From Candidatus Omnitrophota bacterium (GTDB lineage: Bacteria; Omnitrophota; 4484-213): 11,671 nt of DNA. Below, piece by piece: positions 5,659-11,170 of this stretch (position 1 is its first letter; each line of letters opens with the position of its first letter). The position numbers were made by a program, and so were the translations under genes. The DNA lies in the NCBI GenBank assembly GCA_030640885.1, contig DAOWIN010000052.1, positions 1 through 11,671 on the forward strand, read 5' to 3'. Under the pieces are notes generated by a model, which had not been told where the DNA came from, did not search any database, and worked only from the letters and a program-made list of their open reading frames with translations.

Positions 5659-7073
5659 GCAATTTGATTATTTTTCCGATAAAAAAAATAAAGGGAAAAA
5701 TCTCTCTCCCGGGAGACAAGTCTATGTCTCACCGAGCAGTAATGCTTTCCTCTATTGCTGGAGGAATTACCGAGATTGAAAACTTTTTATTTTGCGAAGA
5801 TTGTCTGGCTACTGTCAACGCTTTCAAACAAATGGGAGTGAAAATAAAGTTACCAGTCACCCCGATACCACCCCGACGAACGTCGGGGGCTACGGGGCAG
5901 GCAAGTCACAAGTCACAAGCAAGGAAAACCAAAATTATAGTTTATGGAAAAGGACTGCGGGGGCTGAAAAAACCTGCTCAGCCGCTTTATCTGGGAAATT
6001 CAGGAACTTCTATGCGATTACTATCAGGAATCTTAAGCGGACAGGAATTCTATACAAGACTAGAGGGGGATGAGTCGCTAACAAAAAGACCAATGAAAAG
6101 AATTATTACACCGTTAAAATTAATGGGGACAGAAATAAAAGGAAAGAAAAGGTTGAGTAATGAATATCCGCCCTTGGAAATCAATGGCAGTCCAAAACTG
6201 CGGGCAATTAAATATAAAATTCCTGTAGTTAGCGCACAAGTAAAATCGGCAATTCTTTTAGCCGGACTTTATGCTAACAAAGAAACGGAAATTGAAGAAA
6301 TAATCAAAACCCGCGACCACACAGAAAAAATGTTAAAATTGTTCGAGGCAGATATAAAGGTTAAGGGTTTAAAATGTAAAATAAAATCCTCTGCATTGTG
6401 TTCTCCCGAGAAAATTAATATTCCCGGCGACATATCCAGTGCGGCTTTTTTCATTGTCGGGGCAACAATTCTTGCCGGTTCGCATCTTGTCTTAAAAAAT
6501 GTGGGCTTAAATCCCACTCGCACTGGGATTATTGATGTCCTAAAAAAGATGGGAGCGGATATAACAGTCCACAGTCAACAGTCTACAGCCAACAGTCTAC
6601 AGTCACCCGAGAACCGAACACCGAACACCGAGAACCGAGGATTCGAGCCGGTGGGAGATATAGAAATAAAGGGAAGTCAGCTGAAAGGAATAGAGATCAG
6701 GGGGGAAATAATCCCTCGCCTCATTGATGAAATTCCTATAATTATGCTTGCCGCCTGTTTCGCTAAAGGAGAAACCAAAATTGAAGGCATAGAAGAGCTG
6801 AGAATAAAAGAAGTTGACAGAATTTCTTCTCTTTGTTATAATTTGAAAAAGATGGAAGCAGAAATTAAAGAAAAAAAATCAGAGGTAATAATTAAGGGCG
6901 TGGGGAAGTTAAAAGGAGAGAGGTTAAATAGCTTTGCTGATCACCGCACGGCAATGACTTTGGCAATTGCCGGTTTAAAAGCGAAAGGAAAAACAGTTAT
7001 TGAAAATAGCGGTTGTATTAAGACTTCTTTCCCTGATTTTAGAGAAAAGTTAAAAGAAATCGTTTTTGTGTAG
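5655..7073 (+). CDS. aroA: 3-phosphoshikimate 1-carboxyvinyltransferase (EPSP synthase), class II type, with two repeat-derived insertions
   Basis: Catalyses the transfer of enolpyruvyl from PEP to shikimate-3-phosphate, the sixth shikimate-pathway step, in the cytoplasm. Conserved blocks are LPGDKSMSHR (18-27), LGNSGTSMRLL (113-123), EGDESLTKRPMKR (137-149), SAQVKSA (193-199), NPTRTG (286-291), RLIDEIP (355-361), EVDRI (386-390) and FADHRTAM (427-434). GDKS, SAQVK, RDHTE and NPTR are the motifs that define class II (CP4-like, often glyphosate-tolerant) enzymes. At 472 residues it is about 40 longer than usual. The excess lies in two inserts, about 66-92 and 306-330, whose DNA is heptamer repeats and a GC-rich hairpin. 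Catalytic blocks are untouched and the frame is intact, so I expect an active enzyme. The ATG overlaps the upstream stop. Confidence 0.96.
   Translation: MSNLIIFPIKKIKGKISLPGDKSMSHRAVMLSSIAGGITEIENFLFCEDCLATVNAFKQMGVKIKLPVTPIPPRRTSGATGQASHKSQARKTKIIVYGKGLRGLKKPAQPLYLGNSGTSMRLLSGILSGQEFYTRLEGDESLTKRPMKRIITPLKLMGTEIKGKKRLSNEYPPLEINGSPKLRAIKYKIPVVSAQVKSAILLAGLYANKETEIEEIIKTRDHTEKMLKLFEADIKVKGLKCKIKSSALCSPEKINIPGDISSAAFFIVGATILAGSHLVLKNVGLNPTRTGIIDVLKKMGADITVHSQQSTANSLQSPENRTPNTENRGFEPVGDIEIKGSQLKGIEIRGEIIPRLIDEIPIIMLAACFAKGETKIEGIEELRIKEVDRISSLCYNLKKMEAEIKEKKSEVIIKGVGKLKGERLNSFADHRTAMTLAIAGLKAKGKTVIENSGCIKTSFPDFREKLKEIVFV
5860..5923 (+). repeat. Repeat-derived insert 1 inside aroA (nested hairpin plus AAGTCAC heptamers)
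   Basis: CCCCGACG-AA-CGTCGGGG (5871-5888) is a perfect 8-bp stem. It is enclosed by an outer CCCCG (5860-5864)/CGGGG (5893-5897) pair. Directly after come AAGTCAC, AAGTCAC and AAGCAAG (5903-5923). It encodes residues of about 66-92 (PVTPIPPRRTSGATGQASHK and on), which have no counterpart in ordinary AroA between MGVKIK and KIIVYGKGL. Confidence 0.85.
6564..6638 (+). repeat. Repeat-derived insert 2 inside aroA (ACAGTCN and GAACCGA heptamers)
   Basis: Six heptamers at 6564-6605 read ACAGTCC, ACAGTCA, ACAGTCT, ACAGCCA, ACAGTCT, ACAGTCA. Five bases later four more at 6611-6638 read GAACCGA, ACACCGA, ACACCGA, GAACCGA. They encode a Ser/Gln/Asn/Thr-rich stretch (about 306-330) between MGADITV and EPVGDIEIKG, where ordinary AroA has a short loop. 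The same words occur in the spacers at 28-95 and 2366-2480. Confidence 0.88.
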
Positions 7074-7090
7074 GTTTTTAGAGAAAGATA

Positions 7091-7163
7091 TTTATCTTGA
7101 AGAGTTTCACTTTGTTCACTCTTCAGACTCTTCCGCCTCAGACGGAAGAAAAGAAAAGGGGGT
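7091..7163 (+). promoter_or_regulatory. Structured leader A: 18-nt box, mini-hairpin, Shine-Dalgarno
   Basis: The box TTTATCTTGAAGAGTTTC (7091-7108) begins 78 nt before the ATG at 7169. A hairpin CTTCCGCC-TCA-GACGGAAG (7130-7148, one mismatch) ends 21 nt before it, followed by AAAGGGGG. The leader at 7731-7814 has the same order and spacing. The TGAAGAGT of the box can also pair with ACTCTTCA just downstream. Whether this is regulatory or a dispersed repeat is open. Confidence 0.55.
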
Positions 7164-7168
7164 AAAAA

Positions 7169-7597
7169 ATGGAAGGTAAAGAAAAATGGATATTGGGCGT
7201 AGGGTTAGTGTTTGTACTTTGTCTTTCTGCCACAAACTTTGCCAGTCTCAATGCAATCAAAAAAACAAAAAAACAGGGGAAAAACACGCAAACCAGTCTG
7301 CGACGAAAATTTAATCTCAAACAAAAACAGATAAAAAAAGCCTTTAATGATGCGGAAAAGAACTTTAAGACTACAAAAAAGAATTTTGAAACAATAGAGG
7401 GGCGTTTGGGTCGATTAGAACAAGAATTATTAAATGTGCGTGGGGATTTGCTAAAGATGAGGACAAAGATAAAAGAAAGGGCTCGAAAAATAAGGGGAAA
7501 GATGCTGGAGGAAAAAATACTGGAGAAAAAAAGATCTGTTATGCCCACAAGCGAAAATTTTATCGAGGATTTAACCCCCATAGCACCCGACCAATAA
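7169..7597 (+). CDS. Small membrane-anchored coiled-coil protein of unknown function
   Basis: A 142-residue protein that I do not recognise. Residues 8-26 are a hydrophobic segment (ILGVGLVFVLCLSATNFASL), either a signal anchor or an uncleaved signal. Residues of about 30-122 are very rich in Lys, Arg and Glu with heptad-like spacing (NFETIEGRLGRLEQELLNV), predicting a coiled coil. The tail is short and acidic. The start ATG at 7169 has AAAGGGGG about 7 nt upstream. It follows aroA by 95 bp, with a structured leader between. Overall layout resembles the gene at 4951 without its C-terminal domain, so a related envelope role is possible but unproven. Confidence 0.75.
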   Translation: MEGKEKWILGVGLVFVLCLSATNFASLNAIKKTKKQGKNTQTSLRRKFNLKQKQIKKAFNDAEKNFKTTKKNFETIEGRLGRLEQELLNVRGDLLKMRTKIKERARKIRGKMLEEKILEKKRSVMPTSENFIEDLTPIAPDQ

Positions 7598-7730
7598 AAC
7601 CGCTAAGCAAATTAGTGTCACATAAATTATCCTTTTTGGGATTTACGTACCTCTTTCCGTCACCCTGAACGGCTAAAAGGAGTAAAAGGGTTCTATGATT
7701 TGCCTTCGGTCTTCATCTTCGGGCAAAACC

Positions 7731-7805
7731 TTTATCCTGAAGAGTTTCGTTGCGATTGTTCTTTGGGCTTTCCCCGATGTTACATCGGGGGGAAAGGAAA
7801 GGAGA
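7731..7805 (+). promoter_or_regulatory. Structured leader B: 18-nt box, mini-hairpin, Shine-Dalgarno
   Basis: TTTATCCTGAAGAGTTTC (7731-7748) matches the box of leader A at 17 of 18 positions. It starts 81 nt before the ATG at 7812. The perfect hairpin CCCCGATG-TTA-CATCGGGG (7772-7790) ends 22 nt before that ATG, and AAAGGAGAT (7797-7805) is the ribosome-binding site. Upstream, 7598-7730 holds no gene; it has only a weak TTTGCC/GGCAAA stem around 7700-7727. Confidence 0.55.
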
Positions 7806-7811
7806 TAAAAA

Positions 7812-8060
7812 ATGAAAAATATATGGGCAATAATCGGAGGAGTGGTAGCTGTTATTTTGGGATTGCTTGCTTTAATTAAGTGGGGTCCTGCTATTTTAAT
7901 TATCTTGCAAGGAGTGGTTGTATTCGCTCTTATTGCAGGAGGCGTAATTACGGTTGCCGTTGGGATAAGCAATGTTAAAGAGAAATTGAGCGAGAAAAAA
8001 GAAGAAAAACAAGAAAAGAAAAAAGAAGAAAAACAAGAAAAGAAAGAAGAAAAAAAATAA
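7812..8060 (+). CDS. Small two-helix membrane protein with Lys/Glu-rich tail, unknown function
   Basis: An 82-residue protein with two predicted transmembrane helices (about 5-22 and 27-51), rich in Gly, Val and Ile. After GISNVKEKLS comes a tail made only of K, E and Q. The tail DNA is two exact 24-nt A/G-rich units (7995-8018, 8019-8042) plus a partial third, so its length is prone to slippage. A good Shine-Dalgarno (AAAGGAGAT) and the leader shared with the previous small gene support real expression. I cannot assign a family. Confidence 0.75.
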   Translation: MKNIWAIIGGVVAVILGLLALIKWGPAILIILQGVVVFALIAGGVITVAVGISNVKEKLSEKKEEKQEKKKEEKQEKKEEKK

Positions 8061-8114
8061 AGCGAATAATTAAGTTTTTTAGAATGCAATAGAATTTTTT
8101 TTTAGTTAATCCAA

Positions 8115-8666
8115 ATGAAAGAATTAAAAATTTATGCTCGTGCTGGACAAGGAGCAATAACTTCTGCGGCAATTTTAGGACAAGCTTTATTCTTGGAAGG
8201 TAAATATGCCTATGCCTTTCCTAACTTTGGCGCGGCTAGAATGGGCGCGCCGATGAATGCCTTTTTAAGATTTGACAATAAACCGGTGCGGGCGCACTGC
8301 CAAGTTTATAGCCCTGATTATGTTGTGATTATTGAACCTGCATTAACAAAAGTTCTTGATTGTTTTAAAGGGCTTAAAGAAGAGGGAATAGTAGTAATAA
8401 ATATTAGAAAAGGGGAGGAACTTCCCTGTTTGGACAAACAAAGAGTGGTAGGCATTTCTGCCGAAGAGATAGCGTTAGAAACCATTGGAAAACCATTTGC
8501 CAATACCCCTCTTTTAGGAGCTTTTGCTAAAGCAACGGGACAGATAAAATTGGAATCAATGTTAAAGGCAATAGAAATGCATTTTTCAGATAAAAAAGAG
8601 ATTTTGGAAAAAAACTTAGAGGCAGCGCGTAAAGGATACGAGGCAGTAAATGAAACTGCAATTTAG
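8115..8666 (+). CDS. porG: 2-oxoacid (pyruvate):ferredoxin oxidoreductase, gamma subunit
   Basis: A 183-residue protein of the POR gamma family. Signature elements are the N-terminal YARAGQGAITSAAILGQALF, then AYAFPNFGAARMGAPMNAFLRF and PDYVVIIEPAL. The enzyme oxidatively decarboxylates pyruvate with CoA to acetyl-CoA, CO2 and reduced ferredoxin, or runs in reverse. It needs TPP and [4Fe-4S] clusters carried by other subunits. The first loop reads RAGQGA, where many homologues have RGGQGA. No Shine-Dalgarno precedes the ATG; the 54-bp upstream spacer is T-rich. The alpha and beta genes follow. Pyruvate is the most likely substrate, but a ketoisovalerate or other 2-oxoacid enzyme cannot be excluded. 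Confidence 0.93.
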   Translation: MKELKIYARAGQGAITSAAILGQALFLEGKYAYAFPNFGAARMGAPMNAFLRFDNKPVRAHCQVYSPDYVVIIEPALTKVLDCFKGLKEEGIVVINIRKGEELPCLDKQRVVGISAEEIALETIGKPFANTPLLGAFAKATGQIKLESMLKAIEMHFSDKKEILEKNLEAARKGYEAVNETAI

Positions 8667-8810
8667 CAGGGTGAAACCGAGGCTAAATTGCATAGTTGAA
8701 TTTACCCTGTTAAATGTCGTCTTGTGGCAATCCGCCATAAGCGGATTATTTAACAGGGTTCAATGCAGCCATACGATTTAGTCTTCTTAACAGTCGCCTA
8801 AATCGTGGCT
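8658..8810 (+). promoter_or_regulatory. Three-hairpin structured spacer between porG and porA
   Basis: Hairpin 1: GCAATTTAGC (8658-8667, including the porG stop) with GCTAAATTGC (8682-8691), 10 of 10. Hairpin 2: ACCCTGTTAAAT (8704-8715) with ATTTAACAGGGT (8748-8759), 12 of 12, abutting an inner AATCCGC-CATAA-GCGGATT (8729-8747). Hairpin 3: CGATTTAG (8774-8781) with CTAAATCG (8798-8805), extended by AGCCA/TGGCT over a 2-nt bulge. An alternative pair, CAGGGT (8667-8672) with ACCCTG (8704-8709), would compete with hairpin 2. None has a U-tract, and porA lacks a Shine-Dalgarno. There is no open frame for a delta subunit here. Confidence 0.75.
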
Positions 8811-8817
8811 TTATTGA

Positions 8818-9999
8818 ATGAAAAGATTTTTAGAAGGTTCGCGGGGAGTTGCTGAAGCAATTCGGCTTTGCAAACCAGGGGTAATATCAGCTTATCCTAT
8901 TACTCCCCAAACTCATATTGTAGAAGATCTCGCCCAGTTTGTTGCTGATGGCGAGTTAAAAACTGAGTTTGTTAATGTTGAATCGGAACATTCGGCGGCT
9001 TCTGTAGTTTTGGGAGCTTTAGCCACCGGCGTCCGAGCGTTTACAGCTACCAGTTCGCAGGGTTTGTTGTTGATGGGGGAAGTTATCTATAACATTGCTG
9101 GCATGCGTCTACCCTTAGTGCTAACCTGCGCTAACCGAGCAGTTTCTGCTCCCATCTCTATCTGGAATGACCATCAAGATTCGTTGGCGATGCGAGATAC
9201 TGGCTGGATTCAACTCTATGCCGAAAATAACCAAGAAGCGTTGGATTTTCATATCCAAGCCTATAAATTAGCTGAAAATAAAGAAATAATGCTGCCGGTG
9301 ATGGTTTGTATGGACGGATATATCCTCACTCACGGCTATGAACCAGTGGACATTCCTGAACAGAAGAAGGTGGATCAATTTTTGCCCCCTTACAACACTT
9401 CTTACAAGCTTGACCCTTCCCATCCAATTACTATGGGGCATCTGGCTGAACCATCTTGCTATATGGAAACCCGCGTAGATATTCAAAACGCTCTGAATAG
9501 AGCTTTGGAAATGATTCCTCAAATAGCTAAGGAGTTCGGAACTGTTTTTGAAAGAAATTCAGGCGGGTTGGTTGAATCTTATCGATTAGAAGATGCTCAA
9601 TATGTATTAGTTGCTAAAGGCTCTTTAGCGGGAACAATAAAAGAGGTAGTGGATAATCTAAGAAAAAAAGGGAAAAAAGTAGGAATGTTAAGAATAATTA
9701 CCTATCGTCCTTTACCCGTAGAAGCAATTTATCAGGCGTTAAAAAATATACCCAATGTCGGAATAGTAGAAAAGGCAATCTCATTAGGCGCCTTTGGTCC
9801 TTTATTTACCGAAATTAAAGCTATTTTTCAAAATAAAAAGGGAAATCCCAAGATTAGCGGTTTTGTTGCCGGATTGGGCGGAAGAGACATTACCCGCGAG
9901 ACAGTAGAAAGAATTTTCTCAAAAATAGAAAAACGGCAAATGGATTTGGAATTTATAGATGTAAAACAGGAGCGACTAAATGAGTTTGTTCGATTCTAA
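8818..9999 (+). CDS. porA: 2-oxoacid (pyruvate):ferredoxin oxidoreductase, alpha subunit
   Basis: A 393-residue alpha subunit of normal length. The N-terminal TPP-binding domain (about 1-230) carries the family block AYPITPQTHIVE (25-36), VESEHSA (54-60) with the glutamate region that activates TPP, and TSSQGLLLM. ANRAVSAPISIWNDHQDSLAMRD is a hallmark of pyruvate-type enzymes. The C-terminal transketolase-like domain II (about 245-370) contains VGMLRIITYRPLP and the GLGGRDIT loop. The start at 8818 aligns with the usual N-terminus (MKRFLEGSRGVAEA), although the upstream DNA is structured and lacks a ribosome-binding site. It overlaps porB by 20 nt, indicating translational coupling. Confidence 0.96.
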   Translation: MKRFLEGSRGVAEAIRLCKPGVISAYPITPQTHIVEDLAQFVADGELKTEFVNVESEHSAASVVLGALATGVRAFTATSSQGLLLMGEVIYNIAGMRLPLVLTCANRAVSAPISIWNDHQDSLAMRDTGWIQLYAENNQEALDFHIQAYKLAENKEIMLPVMVCMDGYILTHGYEPVDIPEQKKVDQFLPPYNTSYKLDPSHPITMGHLAEPSCYMETRVDIQNALNRALEMIPQIAKEFGTVFERNSGGLVESYRLEDAQYVLVAKGSLAGTIKEVVDNLRKKGKKVGMLRIITYRPLPVEAIYQALKNIPNVGIVEKAISLGAFGPLFTEIKAIFQNKKGNPKISGFVAGLGGRDITRETVERIFSKIEKRQMDLEFIDVKQERLNEFVRF

Positions 10000-10843
10000 A
10001 TTTAGCACTGCTTGCCCAGGTTGCGGGCAGGAAATTGCCGCAAAAATAGTGGTAGACATTGCCGGAAAGAATACTATTATCAGCAATGCTACCGGCTGTT
10101 TAGAGGTTTTTTCAAGCAAATATCCGGACTCAGCATGGAAGGTGCCTTGGGTGCATTCCTTGTTTGAAAATTCAGCGGCGGTAGCTTCGGGTGTAGAAGC
10201 AGCTTTAAAGCATTTAGGAAAACTTAAAGATATTAAAGTAATTGCTCAAGCTGGCGATGGAGGCACGGCTGATATAGGATTGCAAGCACTTTCGGGAATG
10301 TTTGAAAGGGGACAGGAGATACTTTTCTGCTGTTACGACAACGAGGCTTATGAAAACACAGGGGTACAGAGATCGGGCTTAACTCCTCTTAATACTAATA
10401 CCACTACAACGCCGCCGGGCAAAGAATCTGTTGGGAACACCCGTCCTAAAAAACCAATGCTGGAAATTTGTGCAGCGCACAAAATTCCTTATGTTGCTTC
10501 GGCATCAATAGGTTTTATTAAAGATTTAAAAGATAAGGTAAAAAAAGCCCTTTCTATTAGAGGCCCCAAGTATTTACAAATTTTTGTCCCTTGCCCTTTG
10601 GGTTGGAGACATGGCCCAGAGTTGACTATGAAAATAGCCAAATTAGCTGTAGAAACCGGGCTTTATCCCTTAGTAGAATTTGAAAATGGCAAACTAACCT
10701 CGGCAATGAAAATTCCTCAACCAAAACCCGTAGAAGAATATTTAAAATTGCAGGGAAGATTTAAGCATCTCTTAAAAAATAAACAGGAACTGCAAAGGAT
10801 AGAAGAAACAGCTAAAGCCAATATTGAAAGTTTTGGGCTATGA
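9980..10843 (+). CDS. porB: 2-oxoacid (pyruvate):ferredoxin oxidoreductase, beta subunit
   Basis: A 287-residue TPP- and [4Fe-4S]-binding subunit. The cluster cysteines are C12 and C15 (ACPGCGQ), C40 (NATGC) and C205 (VPCPLGW), spaced as in the corresponding domain of single-chain pyruvate:ferredoxin oxidoreductase. The TPP/Mg motif is GDGGTADIG (92-100) with DNEAYENTGVQRSG (120-133). The segment TTTTPPGKES is also typical. It passes electrons from the TPP intermediate to ferredoxin, usually through a delta subunit that is missing here. AGGAGC lies just upstream of the ATG at 9980, inside porA. A strong terminator follows the stop by a few bases. Confidence 0.96.
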   Translation: MSLFDSKFSTACPGCGQEIAAKIVVDIAGKNTIISNATGCLEVFSSKYPDSAWKVPWVHSLFENSAAVASGVEAALKHLGKLKDIKVIAQAGDGGTADIGLQALSGMFERGQEILFCCYDNEAYENTGVQRSGLTPLNTNTTTTPPGKESVGNTRPKKPMLEICAAHKIPYVASASIGFIKDLKDKVKKALSIRGPKYLQIFVPCPLGWRHGPELTMKIAKLAVETGLYPLVEFENGKLTSAMKIPQPKPVEEYLKLQGRFKHLLKNKQELQRIEETAKANIESFGL

Positions 10844-10846
10844 ACA

Positions 10847-10892
10847 AAAAAACGCTATTAAGTTCTTCTTAGATACTTAGATAGCGTTTTTT
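10847..10892 (+). terminator. Rho-independent terminator after porB
   Basis: AAAAAACGCTAT (10847-10858) pairs perfectly with ATAGCGTTTTTT (10881-10892), with an extra inner TAAG/CTTA pair. It begins 3 nt after the porB stop. The run of T on one arm and A on the other makes it potentially bidirectional. Confidence 0.9.
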
Positions 10893-10907
10893 ATATTTTT
10901 TCCCGGT

Positions 10908-10956
10908 TCAGCCTGAGGCTGACCAGCCTTCGGCTGGAGCTTCCGCCAGAGGCGGA
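10908..10956. repeat. Cluster of three mini-hairpins
   Basis: Three stems of 6 bp with 3-nt loops in a row: TCAGCC-TGA-GGCTGA (10908-10922), CCAGCC-TTC-GGCTGG (10923-10937), TCCGCC-AGA-GGCGGA (10942-10956). CTTCCGCC at 10940-10947 also opens the hairpin at 7130. The remaining spacer to the tRNA (10957-11094) shows nothing further except an AT-rich GATAAT (11082-11087) that could be a tRNA -10 box without a convincing -35. Confidence 0.8.
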
Positions 10957-11094
10957 CAGGCAGCTGATGGACAAGACAAAACAAGCCATTTGAACTTCTT
11001 TCCTCTGAAGAATTCATTTCAATAAACAAAGTCAAAAGAAGGGAAAAATTTCTTAAATCAGGTCAAGGTAGAAAGTTCTTAGATAATATGTCTT

Positions 11095-11170
11095 TCCCCG
11101 GTAGCTCAGCTGGTAGAGCAGGTGGCTGTTAACCACCGTGTCGCAAGTTCGAGTCTTGCCCGGGGAGCCA
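11095..11170 (+). tRNA. tRNA-Asn (anticodon GTT)
   Basis: A complete cloverleaf. The acceptor stem is TCCCCGG/CCGGGGA with discriminator G and an encoded CCA (11168-11170). The D-arm is GCTC/GAGC, the anticodon stem GGTGG/CCACC with loop CTGTTAA (anticodon 11128-11130), and the T-arm GCAAG-TTCGAGT-CTTGC. It is 76 nt including CCA. It lies at the boundary with a recombinase gene and may be the integration site of an element to its right. Confidence 0.97.

Noticed and set aside
8667..8817. A tiny or degraded porD in the porG-porA spacer
   Set aside because: No CxxCxxC ferredoxin motif is readable in any frame, and the stretch is accounted for by hairpins.
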